The notes: generated from the sequence alone by a model not told the origin. A stretch of DNA of 64,000 nt from Shewanella sp. ANA-3 (GCF_000203935.1 NC_008577.1:558001-622000); one strand, 5' to 3'; positions 45,323 through 54,888 are shown, counted from the stretch's first letter. Program-made: numbers and translations.

Positions 45323-45688
45323 ATGTTATGCCAAATCCCCGATATTGCTAAGGGTGTTATCAGTCTTTTCGCCAGTGGTCGACTCTCATCAACCGATTAT
45401 CGTACCCGTTTACAGCCGGCCATTAAGAGTTACCGCAAGGATTGGGGACAAGTTTGCCTATATATCGAGGCGGACGTCTTACTCGAAGGCTGGGAATTTG
45501 AGTCGCTAACGGGCAGCGGCGAAGTCCAACTCCCTAATTTTGAAGCCTTAGTATTTGTTGGTGGCCCAGATTGGGTGGGTAACGCTGTGCGTTTACTCGG
45601 CCCCTTTATGCAGGGCGAAGTGGCTTGGTTCCCTTTAGAACAAAAAGCCAAAGCTATCGACTGGATTGCGAAACGTTCAACTTTTTAA
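45323..45688 (+). CDS. STAS/SpoIIAA-like domain protein
   Basis: The protein has about 121 residues and is cytosolic. A single domain with GVISLFASGRLSSTDY, an alternating strand/helix pattern and LEGWEFESLTGSG resembles the SpoIIAA-like (STAS/CRAL-TRIO-like) family common in Shewanella and Vibrio. These bind small hydrophobic ligands or act as anti-sigma antagonists, and the function here is unknown. The ATG at 45323 is preferred over an upstream in-frame codon at 45281 because GGAG lies 7 bases before it. Confidence 0.75.
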   Translation: MLCQIPDIAKGVISLFASGRLSSTDYRTRLQPAIKSYRKDWGQVCLYIEADVLLEGWEFESLTGSGEVQLPNFEALVFVGGPDWVGNAVRLLGPFMQGEVAWFPLEQKAKAIDWIAKRSTF

Positions 45689-45724
45689 CGGCCCATGGTG
45701 GGTATTACTTATAAGGAATTAACT

Positions 45725-45928
45725 ATGTCTTTGTTGAAAACTATGACTGCCAAACCGACCGCTAAATTAGGCGCTATCGCCTTAGTATTGGCCTTTACCG
45801 CAGGCTTAAGTGCCTGTGCGCCAGAGGTCGGTAGTGATGCTTGGTGTAAGCAAATGAAGGATAAACCTTCAGGTGATTGGACGGCGAACGAAGCTGCCGA
45901 TTACGCTAAACACTGTGTGTTTAAGTAA
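45725..45928 (+). CDS. Small DUF3012-like lipoprotein
   Basis: The protein has about 67 residues. A basic N-terminus is followed by a hydrophobic stretch ending in the lipobox LSAC, so a mature lipoprotein of about 36 residues is expected. The mature part contains APEVGSDAWCKQMKDKPSGDWTANEA and a second cysteine near the end, typical of the DUF3012 family, whose role is unknown. The ATG at 45725 follows AAGGAATTAACT; the earlier in-frame start at 45695 is unlikely. Confidence 0.78.
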   Translation: MSLLKTMTAKPTAKLGAIALVLAFTAGLSACAPEVGSDAWCKQMKDKPSGDWTANEAADYAKHCVFK

Positions 45929-46059
45929 GCTTTTCAAGCGAATAGTGTCACAGCTTGGCTGATTTTTAGTTGCAAGCTGTGAACTTATGCTTAAAATCCC
46001 TGTCTGAAGTTTGCACAAGCTATTGCTTAACAACCTACTGAATCGTCCAAAGGTGATAT

Positions 46060-46542
46060 TTGATTTCGACCGCCAAGCCATTCTTTAGCCGAATGGTGAC
46101 CCTACTGATAGCCATTATCGTGCTGCAATTTGCGGGAGCGAATTTGGGTGCGCATCAGTTACATGCGGGTAATGGCGCCGAAGAAGCCGAAAATCATCCC
46201 CATCTCCAATTTAGTGCTCCCGTGACCACCTTAGCCCAATGTGTGGATTGTGTGTGTGCCAATGAGCAGACTCCCGGATTCAGCGCCGAGCAGTTTGGCG
46301 AAGCCGCATTCAAGGCGGGTGTATCGACTGCCAGTGCTAGTGGCCATTCACATTTAGTGCAAACCACTGAAATTCAAAATTTTGATCTTTGCCTCGATTG
46401 CCAGTGTCACGGCGGTCATGTGGCGCTGCTATCCCATTCCGACAGCCAAACGTCGATCGCGTTTGAAACGGCTTATGTACCAACGGATTTAGCCTATTTC
46501 CCACCTGATCAATTACCTAAGTACCGCCCTCCCATCGCTTAA
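46060..46542 (+). CDS. Exported Cys/His-rich protein upstream of the metal efflux genes
   Basis: The protein has about 160 residues. An N-terminal signal or anchor (about 12-27, VTLLIAIIVLQFAGANL) is followed by two similar metal-ligand modules, CVDCVCANEQ and CLDCQCHGGH, and several other histidines (HQLHAGN, ENHPHLQ, GHSHLV). This layout resembles small periplasmic metal-binding proteins (CzcI/DUF2946-like) found next to heavy-metal RND pumps. The start is probably the TTG at 46060 behind AGGTGA; an ATG at 46093 is an alternative. About 200 bases separate it from the czcC-like gene. The metal is unknown. Confidence 0.65.
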   Translation: MISTAKPFFSRMVTLLIAIIVLQFAGANLGAHQLHAGNGAEEAENHPHLQFSAPVTTLAQCVDCVCANEQTPGFSAEQFGEAAFKAGVSTASASGHSHLVQTTEIQNFDLCLDCQCHGGHVALLSHSDSQTSIAFETAYVPTDLAYFPPDQLPKYRPPIA

Positions 46543-46750
46543 CCTTCAATATCTGCTTATCGCTTCGTTATTGTGCGCCGCCATAAGCCCTTAATTTATC
46601 CCCAACGCATCGATAACTGGTCTACACGGCCTTGGCTCGCGCTAGCGCTTTGAGCTTATTCGACATTTTACGCTTTGGGGGAGCTTTCGATTGGTATTCA
46701 CACGTCTCTTGCGTGGGGCCAGTCCTATTTAGATATTGTTAGGAATTGCG

Positions 46751-48121
46751 ATGAAGAAAACCATTATCGCCCAGACCTTGTTTGGCCTGTTTAGCACACT
46801 CATGCTCGTTGGCGGACAGGTTCACTCTGCTGTTGCAGCAACCTCAGGCCTTGAAGTGAACGAGCTAAATGCCGAAGGCACTTTATTAGCGCAAGGCGAG
46901 CTATTAACCGAAGAAACTCAAGCTTCCCTCAAGCAGTGGATGCCAGAGTTACTCAAGCAAATTAATCAGTTACCCGAAGTGCAGGCACAAATTGCTCGGC
47001 AGCAACAGGCAGAGCTCGCCATTGCGGCAGCGGATCGCGCCATCTATAACCCTGAGCTTGGACTCAATTATCAAAACGCCGACACCGATACCTACAGCCT
47101 AGGGCTGAGTCAAACCCTAGATTGGGGTGATAAGCGCGGCGTCGCGACTCGCCTTGCCCAGCTCGAGGCACAAATCCTGTTAGCGGATATACAGCTAGAG
47201 CGCAGTCAGATGTTGGCCGAGCGGCTATTGGCACTGGCCGAGCAGGCGCAAAGCAATAAGGCGCTGACCTTTGCCGAGCAGCAATTAAGGTTTACGCAGG
47301 CACAGCTCAATATTGCCGAGCAGCGCTTTGCGGCGGGGGATTTATCCGATGTTGAGTTGCAACTGCTAAAGCTCGAACTGGCGAGTAACACCGCCGATTA
47401 TGCGCTGGCCGAGCAAGCGGCGTTAGTGGCCGATGGCAAAGTCATCGAATTACTCGGCGTCGATAAGCTGGGATTTAGGGAGTTTATCCCCGAGATTGGT
47501 CAATGGGTGACGCAATTGACCCCGAAAGTGGATTTACCCGCATTGACCAGTGCCCATCAACAGGTGCAGCTGGCCAAGGCCAATGCCATGAAGGTTAAGG
47601 CGGACACTGCGGCCGATCCCACCATTAACCTAGGTGTTGAAAAGGAAGGCGATGACAACAAGTTTGGCGTCGGCGTGGCCATCCCTTTGCAGGTGCGGAA
47701 TAACTACAGTGAGTTACAGGCGGTTGCCGACAAAGGTATCGCAATCGCGGAGCAGAACTACTTAGCCCGTGAGCGAGTACTTACGGCCAAACAGGCACAA
47801 TTTACCAATGCTTTACCCCGTTTACTGGCGCGCTACCAAGATTGGCGCGAGCGAGTCGCTGCCTCGGGGAGTAAAGCTGCTAAATCCTTAAGTGAGCTGT
47901 GGCGTTCGGGTGATGTGAGTACCAGCGAGTATTTGCAGAGTCGGCGCCAGCTCGCGGCCAGTTATTTGGTCGGTTTAAACCTCGAAACGGCAATTTATCA
48001 GAGTTGGTTAACTTGGATGGGGGACAGCGGTCAGCTGCTGCCCATGATTGACACCTTAGCCGACACATCCGTCGGTAAATCAAGGTCCACTTCTTCCACA
48101 CATGCCGTGCCAGCAAAGTAA
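46751..48121 (+). CDS. czcC: CzcC-like outer membrane factor of metal efflux system
   Basis: TolC-family outer-membrane channel protein of about 456 residues with a signal peptide (to about residue 30). It has long helical, Gln/Ala/Leu-rich hairpins (e.g. LEAQILLADIQLERSQMLAERLLALAEQAQ) and strand segments (NPELGLNYQNADTDTYSLGLSQTLDWGDKRG), as in CzcC. It exports divalent metal ions together with the CzcB- and CzcA-like proteins. The ATG at 46751 follows TTAGGAATTGCG. It is first in the operon; the next gene is 15 bases away. Confidence 0.85.
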   Translation: MKKTIIAQTLFGLFSTLMLVGGQVHSAVAATSGLEVNELNAEGTLLAQGELLTEETQASLKQWMPELLKQINQLPEVQAQIARQQQAELAIAAADRAIYNPELGLNYQNADTDTYSLGLSQTLDWGDKRGVATRLAQLEAQILLADIQLERSQMLAERLLALAEQAQSNKALTFAEQQLRFTQAQLNIAEQRFAAGDLSDVELQLLKLELASNTADYALAEQAALVADGKVIELLGVDKLGFREFIPEIGQWVTQLTPKVDLPALTSAHQQVQLAKANAMKVKADTAADPTINLGVEKEGDDNKFGVGVAIPLQVRNNYSELQAVADKGIAIAEQNYLARERVLTAKQAQFTNALPRLLARYQDWRERVAASGSKAAKSLSELWRSGDVSTSEYLQSRRQLAASYLVGLNLETAIYQSWLTWMGDSGQLLPMIDTLADTSVGKSRSTSSTHAVPAK

Positions 48122-48136
48122 TCGTGAGGTAATACT

Positions 48137-49417
48137 ATGAATTCATTTACTCAAAAATCGTCTTTCCAAACGTTGGGCACAGTGTCTACTGCGGGCTTAA
48201 GGTCGTTGTTTACTCCTTCCCGTTTAGTATTGGCCTTGATGCTGACCTCCTTAACCCTAACGCCGAGCTTCGCGGGTGAAGGCCATGATCACGACGCTGA
48301 AAAGGTCACCAATAAGGCAGAAAAAAGCGCTTCAGCGACTGAAGATGACCATGGTGAGCAGGCACTCACTTTTACGCCTGCGCAGTTGGAACTCGCTGGC
48401 GTGCGCCTGTTGCCCTTGAGCAGCGATAGCTTAAGTTTTAGCAATCTCAACCTCGATACTATGGCGACCGCCACTCTAGTCGTTGACCGTGATAGAACCG
48501 CGACCTTAGCGCCGCAGCTGGATGTGCGGGTGCAGGCGCGCCATGTGGTGCCCGGCCAAGAGGTGAAAAAAGGTGAGCCCTTACTGACCTTAGGCGGTGC
48601 AGAAGTCGCCAAGGCGCAGGCGGAATATATCAATGCCGCTGCCGAGTGGAGTCGAGTGCGTCGTATGAGTGAGGGCGCAGTGAGTGTCAGCCGCAGAATG
48701 CAGGCGCAGGTCGATGCCGAACTGAAGCGAGCAATTCTGGAGGCGATCAAGATGACGGATGCACAAATTCGTACCTTAGAGTCGACCCCAGAAGCTATCG
48801 GCAGCTATCAACTTTTAGCGCCTATCGATGGCCGTGTGCAGCAGGATATCGCCATGCTAGGCCAAGTGTTCACCGCTGGCACACCATTAATGCAGTTGAC
48901 CGATGAGTCGCACCTTTGGGTGGAAGCACAATTAACCCCGGCGCAGGCGGCCAATGTGAATGTCGGTGGCCCGGCGTTGGTGCAAGTGGGTGATAAAACG
49001 CTGGCGGGCAAGATTATTGGCCGTTCCCATGAGCTGGATAGCGTGACCCGCACCGAGCAGATTTTAGTCAGCATGCCAAACCCAGAGCATGTGCTGCACG
49101 CCGGGCAATTTGCCGAGCTGTATTTTGCCGATGCGCCTAAGGGCAGCGACTTATCATCAGGCTTCTCTTCTGGAATCGTCTTACCCGATGCGGCGCTAAC
49201 CCGCAGTGGTGACGGCGATTGGCAGATCTTTATTCAAGACGAAGATGGTTTTGAAGCCATTGAGGTGGAGCTAGTGCAGCGTCAGCGCGGCTTAAGTTTA
49301 GTGCGCGGCGACAAGTTAGATAAGGCACGACAGGCACAACTAAAAGTGGTGGTGGGAGGCGCATTTTTCTTGGCGTCGGAGCAGGCTAAAGCTGGCTTTG
49401 ATATTCATGCCCACTAA
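48137..49417 (+). CDS. czcB: CzcB-like periplasmic adaptor of metal efflux system
   Basis: Membrane fusion protein of 426 residues. After a signal/anchor (to about residue 49) there is a His/Asp-rich, probably metal-binding segment (GEGHDHDAEK, EDDHGEQ). The usual adaptor modules follow: beta-barrel, lipoyl half-domains (VVPGQEVKKGEPLLTLGG and YQLLAPIDGRVQQDIAMLGQ), a helical hairpin (about 150-200) and a C-terminal barrel. It links the RND pump to the outer-membrane channel and may hand over metal. It sits between czcC-like and czcA-like genes. Confidence 0.88.
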   Translation: MNSFTQKSSFQTLGTVSTAGLRSLFTPSRLVLALMLTSLTLTPSFAGEGHDHDAEKVTNKAEKSASATEDDHGEQALTFTPAQLELAGVRLLPLSSDSLSFSNLNLDTMATATLVVDRDRTATLAPQLDVRVQARHVVPGQEVKKGEPLLTLGGAEVAKAQAEYINAAAEWSRVRRMSEGAVSVSRRMQAQVDAELKRAILEAIKMTDAQIRTLESTPEAIGSYQLLAPIDGRVQQDIAMLGQVFTAGTPLMQLTDESHLWVEAQLTPAQAANVNVGGPALVQVGDKTLAGKIIGRSHELDSVTRTEQILVSMPNPEHVLHAGQFAELYFADAPKGSDLSSGFSSGIVLPDAALTRSGDGDWQIFIQDEDGFEAIEVELVQRQRGLSLVRGDKLDKARQAQLKVVVGGAFFLASEQAKAGFDIHAH

Positions 49418-49494
49418 TGCCGCTTAGTCGAACCTTCTCAAGCCCTATTTTTTTGCCTTTTTAAAGGTTTAGGGCGAATGCGCGAGGAATTTTT

Positions 49495-52400
49495 ATGTTG
49501 CAAAAAGCAATCGAAGCCGCGATTAAAAATCGGCTATTAGTAGTGCTGGCACTGCTTGCTGTGGTGGCCGCCAGTGTGGCCATGTTGCCCAAACTGAATC
49601 TGGATGCCTTTCCCGATGTCACCAACGTACAGGTGACCATCAATACCGCGGCCGAGGGCTTGGCCGCCGAAGAGGTGGAAAAGCTCATCAGTTATCCGGT
49701 CGAATCGGCCATGTATGCCTTGCCGGCGGTGACTGAGGTGCGCTCGTTATCCCGTACTGGCTTGTCCATCGTGACCGTGGTATTTGCCGAGGGCACGGAT
49801 ATTTACTTTGCTCGCCAGCAAGTGTTTGAGCAGTTACAGGCGGCGCGGGAGATGATCCCAAGCGGAGTGGGAGTGCCAGAAATTGGCCCTAACACTTCAG
49901 GCTTGGGGCAGATTTATCAGTACATTCTGCGGGCCGACCCTAGCTCAGGCATTAATGCCGCTGAGCTGCGAAGCCTTAACGATTACCTCGTCAAACTGAT
50001 CATGATGCCCGTGGGCGGCGTGACCGATGTTTTATCCTTTGGCGGCGAGGTGCGTCAGTATCAAGTACAGGTCGACCCTAACAAGTTGCGAGCCTATGGT
50101 TTGTCGATGGCGCAGGTGAGCGAGGCGCTTGAGAGCAATAACCGCAACGCCGGTGGTTGGTTTATGGACCAAGGCCAAGAGCAATTGGTGGTGCGAGGTT
50201 ATGGCATGTTACCCGCAGGTGAAGCAGGGCTTGCCGCAATCGCCCAAATCCCGCTGACCGAAGTGCGTGGCACGCCTGTGCGAGTGGGTGATATTGCTCA
50301 GGTCGATTTTGGCAGTGAGATCCGTGTAGGGGCCGTGACTATGACGCGCCGCGATGAGGCGGGTCAGGCGCAAGACTTGGGCGAAGTGGTGGCGGGCGTG
50401 GTGCTTAAGCGCATGGGCGCCAACACTAAGGCGACGATTGATGATATCGATGCGCGGATTAATCTGATTGAGCAGGCGCTACCCAAGGGCGTGTCCTTCG
50501 AAGTGTTTTACGACCAAGCGGACTTAGTGGATAAGGCCGTTACTACTGTGCGCGATGCGCTGTTGATGGCCTTTGTGTTTATCGTGGTGATCTTGGCACT
50601 GTTCCTTGTGAATATCCGCGCCACCCTGTTGGTGCTGCTGTCTATTCCCGTATCCATCGGTTTGGCGCTGATGGTGATGTCTTACTATGGCCTGTCAGCC
50701 AACTTGATGTCCCTCGGTGGGTTAGCGGTGGCCATTGGTATGTTGGTCGATGGTTCTGTGGTGATGGTTGAGAATATTTTCAAACATTTAACTCAGCCAG
50801 ATCGCCGCCATTTAGCCCAGGCGAGAAGCCGCGCAGATGGCGAAGTTGACCCATACCATGGTGATGAGGATGGTAGTGCTCACGCTGTAGAAGCGGATAA
50901 CAACATGGCCGTGCGCATCATGCTGGCGGCGAAAGAGGTTTGCAGTCCGATCTTCTTCGCGACCGCCATCATCATTGTGGTGTTTGCGCCGCTATTTGCG
51001 CTGGAAGGGGTTGAGGGCAAACTGTTCCAACCTATGGCGGTCAGCATTATTTTGGCGATGATTTCCGCCTTACTGGTGGCCTTGATTGCCGTGCCTGCAC
51101 TGGCGGTTTATCTGTTTAAGCGTGGTGTCGTGCTTAAGGAGAGCGTCGTCTTAGCGCCTTTGGACTCTGCCTATCGCAAGCTGCTGAGTGCAACGCTTGC
51201 TAGGCCAAAGCTGGTGATGACCAGCGCGCTGCTGATGTTTGCAATGAGTATGGTATTGCTACCTAGGCTGGGTACCGAGTTTGTGCCCGAACTAGAGGAA
51301 GGCACCATCAACCTGAGGGTGACGCTGGCACCGACCGCGAGCCTTGGCACTTCCTTAGATGTGGCGCCAAAGCTTGAGGCTATGCTGCTGGAGTTTCCCG
51401 AGGTGGAATATGCCTTGAGCCGTATCGGTGCGCCCGAATTAGGCGGCGATCCTGAGCCTGTCAGCAATATCGAAGTCTATATCGGCCTTAAGCCCATCGA
51501 AGAATGGCAGTCGGCTAGCTCGCGTTTGGAGCTGCAACGGCTGATGGAGGAAAAGCTTAGTGTCTTCCCCGGACTGCTGTTGACCTTCTCACAACCGATT
51601 GCGACGCGGGTCGATGAGTTGCTCTCTGGGGTAAAGGCACAGTTGGCGATTAAGCTTTTCGGCCCCGATTTAGACGTCTTATCTGAAAAGGGACAAGTGC
51701 TCACCGATCTGGTGGCAAAAATCCCTGGTGCTGTGGATGTGTCCCTCGAGCAGGTGAGTGGTGAGGCGCAGCTAGTGGTGCGGCCAGACCGCGCACAACT
51801 TGCCCGCTATGGTATTAGCGTCGACCAAGTGATGTCGCTGGTGAGCCAAGGGATTGGTGGCGCGAGTGCTGGGCAAGTGATCGACGGTAACGCGAGATAC
51901 GACATTAATTTGCGCCTCGCCGCGCAGTATCGCAGCAGCCCGGATGTGATTAAGGATTTACTCCTTAGCGGCAGCAATGGCGCCACAGTGCGGTTAGGCG
52001 AGGTTGCCAGTGTTGAGGTGGAAATGGCGCCGCCGAATATTCGCCGTGATGATGTGCAGCGCCGCGTGGTGGTGCAAGCTAACGTAGCGGGGCGGGACAT
52101 GGGATCTGTGGTCAAAGATATCTATGCGCTAGTGCCTCAGGCCGATTTGCCTGCGGGATATACAGTGATAGTGGGCGGTCAGTATGAAAATCAGCAGAGG
52201 GCACAACAAAAGCTGATGTTGGTGGTGCCTATCTCTATCGCTTTGATTGCCTTGCTGTTGTACTTCTCCTTTGGCGCGGTGAAGCAGGTCTTATTGATCA
52301 TGGCAAACGTTCCTCTGGCATTGATCGGCGGGATCGTGGCGCTATTTGTTAGCGGCACTTATCTGTCGGTGCCGAGCTCCATCGGTTTTATCACTCTGTT

Positions 52401-52707
52401 TGGGGTAGCGGTGCTCAATGGCGTGGTGTTAGTGGACTCGATTAACCAGCGCAGGCAGAGCGGCGAGTCGCTCTATGACTCGGTTTACGAAGGCACGGTT
52501 GGCCGTTTACGCCCCGTACTGATGACGGCCTTGACCTCGGCCTTGGGTTTGATCCCCATCTTAGTGTCATCGGGTGTGGGCAGTGAAATCCAAAAGCCAC
52601 TGGCGGTGGTGATTATCGGCGGGCTGTTTAGCTCTACGGCATTGACCTTATTGGTGTTGCCGACCCTGTATCGTTGGTTATATCGCCACGATAAGTCGTC
52701 AGCTTAG
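49495..52707 (+). CDS. czcA: CzcA/CusA-type heavy-metal RND efflux pump
   Basis: RND pump of 1070 residues with 12 membrane helices. Heavy-metal (HME) features: MLQKAIEAAIKNRLLVV start, FPDVTNVQVTINTAAEGL, EVRSLSRTGLSIVTVVF, GGLAVAIGMLVDGSVVMVEN in helix 4 and the GLIPILVSSG end. Proton-driven export of divalent (Zn/Co/Cd) or monovalent (Cu/Ag) ions; the metal cannot be fixed by eye. Unusual for the family is a hydrophilic insert of about 35 residues (near 440-475, with PYHGDEDGSAHAVEAD) in the loop after helix 4. Its histidines and acids could sense or bind metal. It is last in the operon. Confidence 0.9.
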   Translation: MLQKAIEAAIKNRLLVVLALLAVVAASVAMLPKLNLDAFPDVTNVQVTINTAAEGLAAEEVEKLISYPVESAMYALPAVTEVRSLSRTGLSIVTVVFAEGTDIYFARQQVFEQLQAAREMIPSGVGVPEIGPNTSGLGQIYQYILRADPSSGINAAELRSLNDYLVKLIMMPVGGVTDVLSFGGEVRQYQVQVDPNKLRAYGLSMAQVSEALESNNRNAGGWFMDQGQEQLVVRGYGMLPAGEAGLAAIAQIPLTEVRGTPVRVGDIAQVDFGSEIRVGAVTMTRRDEAGQAQDLGEVVAGVVLKRMGANTKATIDDIDARINLIEQALPKGVSFEVFYDQADLVDKAVTTVRDALLMAFVFIVVILALFLVNIRATLLVLLSIPVSIGLALMVMSYYGLSANLMSLGGLAVAIGMLVDGSVVMVENIFKHLTQPDRRHLAQARSRADGEVDPYHGDEDGSAHAVEADNNMAVRIMLAAKEVCSPIFFATAIIIVVFAPLFALEGVEGKLFQPMAVSIILAMISALLVALIAVPALAVYLFKRGVVLKESVVLAPLDSAYRKLLSATLARPKLVMTSALLMFAMSMVLLPRLGTEFVPELEEGTINLRVTLAPTASLGTSLDVAPKLEAMLLEFPEVEYALSRIGAPELGGDPEPVSNIEVYIGLKPIEEWQSASSRLELQRLMEEKLSVFPGLLLTFSQPIATRVDELLSGVKAQLAIKLFGPDLDVLSEKGQVLTDLVAKIPGAVDVSLEQVSGEAQLVVRPDRAQLARYGISVDQVMSLVSQGIGGASAGQVIDGNARYDINLRLAAQYRSSPDVIKDLLLSGSNGATVRLGEVASVEVEMAPPNIRRDDVQRRVVVQANVAGRDMGSVVKDIYALVPQADLPAGYTVIVGGQYENQQRAQQKLMLVVPISIALIALLLYFSFGAVKQVLLIMANVPLALIGGIVALFVSGTYLSVPSSIGFITLFGVAVLNGVVLVDSINQRRQSGESLYDSVYEGTVGRLRPVLMTALTSALGLIPILVSSGVGSEIQKPLAVVIIGGLFSSTALTLLVLPTLYRWLYRHDKSSA

Positions 52708-52836
52708 TGGGATGCTGAGCCTTGGCCTCGTTTTGTGGCAAGGCTCAATGTTAAAGTTAAAAATCAGTGAGCTATCGTGCGCGATCTAGGCTAGGCTTAG
52801 CTCTGGTATTAAGGATTACTATCTTTGGAGAGCATT

Positions 52837-53160
52837 ATGATCGCAGTCATTTTTGAAGTCGTGCCCACGAAAGAAGGCAAGGAAGAATATCTGCACGTGG
52901 CCGCTGAAATGCGCCAATATTTAGAAGGGCGTCAGGGGTTGATTTCAATTGAACGGTTTCAGAGCTTAACCGACGATGGCAAAGTGCTGAGCCTGTCGTT
53001 TTGGGATGATATGGCCTCTATTACCCAATGGCGTAATCAAATGGCCCACAGCATTGCTGAGCAATCCGGCATTGTGCCTTGCTTATTTAACTCTTATCGC
53101 ATCCGCGTTGCCGAAGTGGTGCAAGACTATAGTGAAACAGTGCACGACGTGCCCGAGTAA
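52837..53160 (+). CDS. Antibiotic biosynthesis monooxygenase (ABM)-like protein
   Basis: Cytosolic protein of about 107 residues, a single ABM ferredoxin-like fold. IAVIFEVVPTKEGKEEY starts the first strand, RQGLISIERFQSL is the central strand pair and LSFWDDMASITQWRN is the signature helix region. Members are small cofactor-free oxygenases or haem/quinone-handling proteins, often stress related. The start ATG 52837 follows TTGGAGAGC. It is a single gene convergent with mscL across a strong terminator. Confidence 0.8.
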   Translation: MIAVIFEVVPTKEGKEEYLHVAAEMRQYLEGRQGLISIERFQSLTDDGKVLSLSFWDDMASITQWRNQMAHSIAEQSGIVPCLFNSYRIRVAEVVQDYSETVHDVPE

Positions 53161-53181
53161 GCTAAGCGCTTATATAAAAAC

Positions 53182-53207
53182 AAAACCCATCGAAGTCGAT
53201 GGGTTTT
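53182..53207. terminator. Bidirectional terminator between ABM and mscL genes
   Basis: The stem AAAACCCATCGA/TCGATGGGTTTT is almost perfectly palindromic. T-runs lie on both strands. Confidence 0.85.
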
Positions 53208-53242
53208 TTATTGCAATCAATCAGATAAAAAATAGCGTTAGC

Positions 53243-53653
53243 TTACTTTTCTTGCTGCGCTTTAAGCAGATCGCGGATCTCAGATAACAGCTCTTGATCT
53301 TTGGTCGGCGCTGGTGGGGCTTTCGGCGCTTCTTCCTGTTTGCGTTTTAGGCTGTTAATGGCTTTTAAGCCCATAAAAATCGCGAAGGCGATAATGGTAA
53401 AGTCGATGATGGTTTGAATGAATTTACCGTAAGCAATCACTACCGCTGGCGCATCGCCCTGGGCGGCTTGCAACACTATGCTCAGATCGCTGAAATTCAC
53501 GCCCCCTAAGATGATCCCAATTGGCGGCATAATGATATCGGCTACAAAGGATGAGACTATCTTGCCAAAAGCGGCACCGATGATAATACCCACCGCCATA
53601 TCGATCACATTGCCACGGGACGCAAAAGCCTTGAACTCTTTAATTAAGCTCAT
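53243..53653 (-). CDS. mscL: Large-conductance mechanosensitive channel MscL
   Basis: Inner-membrane channel protein of 136 residues. N-terminal [34 protein letters not shown] is the amphipathic helix and first membrane helix. The second helix is [16 protein letters not shown], followed by the conserved cytosolic helix ([12 protein letters not shown]). It opens under membrane tension to relieve osmotic downshock. Length and residues are normal. Confidence 0.96.
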   Translation of the reverse strand: MSLIKEFKAFASRGNVIDMAVGIIIGAAFGKIVSSFVADIIMPPIGIILGGVNFSDLSIVLQAAQGDAPAVVIAYGKFIQTIIDFTIIAFAIFMGLKAINSLKRKQEEAPKAPPAPTKDQELLSEIRDLLKAQQEK

Positions 53654-53837
53654 TAGGTTTCCTCCGAAATTAAAAATGAAATGTTAAATTTTATTGTGTT
53701 AACTGTATCAGGAAAACCTAAGGGTCTTTTGCTGCCTGTTACCTTGCCAAGCTTATAGGGGCTTAAGGATTAAGGCAATTCTGACATTCTGGATTTATCC
53801 TTTATCGGCTAATTTCAGCTCAGCAAGGTTACAATTG

Positions 53838-54791
53838 TTAAGTCGAACGAGAGTTATTGGGTTCTTGCTGGCCAATAAATTCCGGCACTTCTAGTACCTG
53901 TGATCCCCAGCGTTTGAACAGGGCGGTATAAATAAACTCGATAAAGACACGGTATTTGCGGGGCAAATACGCTCGTTTGGGATAGCTGAGCACCACTTTA
54001 GTTTGTACCATAGGATAATCGTCGAGGAGTGGCACTAAATAACCTTTCTCTATCGCCTCTTGCGCAATAATCGACGGCACGGCCGTAATGCCAAGCCCCG
54101 CAATGGCGGCTTCGCGGGCAATAGTGACATTGTTTACCGTCAGTTGGGTGACGGGTTCAATCACCACCCAAGACTGGCCATCAAACAGCTTCCACGCACC
54201 TTCAATATGGGCCGACTGTAAGCGAATCGCTTTATGCTTGGCTAAGTCCTGCGGCACTTTTGGCGTGCCGTGTTCGGCTAAATAACTTGGGCTGGCCATC
54301 AAGGATTTGTAGGCGTTAACTAAGGAATAACTCTGCAAACGAGTATCGCTCGAGTCGGCGATTTGGAATAACAAATCGATACCTTCTTCTATCACATCCA
54401 CCTTACGGTTAGTGAGCTCAGCCTCAATGGTGATATCGGGATAAAGGGTTAAAAACTGGGCGAAGATAGGCCCGAGGAACAATTGGCCTAATTCGATGGG
54501 GCACACTATTTTTAGGTTGCCTTTAATCAATTGCTGATGGGCGCTGAGTTGATTTTCGGCGCTCTGCAGATCGCTCAAGATCTTATTGATCCGATTGTAG
54601 TAACTCGATCCTGCCTCGGTGAGTTTGAGGGCGCGGGTCGTTCGGAATAACAACTGGGTACCAGTATCTGACTCCAGTTCGGCAATCTTGCGGCTGACAG
54701 TGGCCTTAGTTAAACCAAGGGCCTTAGCGGCGCCAGTGAAGCTGCCTTGCTCGACCACTTGGGCAAATATCTGCACACGATTGAGATCCAT
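53838..54791 (-). CDS. LysR-family regulator divergent from emrAB-like genes
   Basis: The protein has 317 residues. The N-terminal winged HTH (about 1-60: LNRVQIFAQVVEQGSFTGAAKALGLTKATVSRKIAELE) and the C-terminal periplasmic-binding-like effector domain (about 90-295) are typical of the LysR/AaeR-like group. It is divergent from an EmrA/EmrB-type pump with 97 bases between, the usual layout for a local regulator of the pump. An interrupted palindrome and a 12-bp palindrome in the gap are candidate operators. Confidence 0.88.
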   Translation of the reverse strand: MDLNRVQIFAQVVEQGSFTGAAKALGLTKATVSRKIAELESDTGTQLLFRTTRALKLTEAGSSYYNRINKILSDLQSAENQLSAHQQLIKGNLKIVCPIELGQLFLGPIFAQFLTLYPDITIEAELTNRKVDVIEEGIDLLFQIADSSDTRLQSYSLVNAYKSLMASPSYLAEHGTPKVPQDLAKHKAIRLQSAHIEGAWKLFDGQSWVVIEPVTQLTVNNVTIAREAAIAGLGITAVPSIIAQEAIEKGYLVPLLDDYPMVQTKVVLSYPKRAYLPRKYRVFIEFIYTALFKRWGSQVLEVPEFIGQQEPNNSRST

Positions 54792-54794
54792 GAT

Positions 54795-54836
54795 TGTTAC
54801 ACCTGTGAAACAGTGGGTTGATTTTTAGATATCTAA
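54795..54836. promoter_or_regulatory. Candidate operators in the LysR/emrAB intergenic region
   Basis: Two symmetrical sites lie between the divergent starts. TGTTACACCTGTGAAACA (54795-54812) is an imperfect palindrome with arms TGTT-CAC/GTG-AACA, and TTAGATATCTAA (54825-54836) is perfect. Spacing of about one to two helical turns fits LysR-type recognition and activation sites. The first abuts the regulator's own start codon, as expected for autoregulation. Confidence 0.45.
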
Positions 54837-54888
54837 TAAACGTGATGAGACAGTAGTACACTAGCACTCACTAATCAAGGAGTCATTC

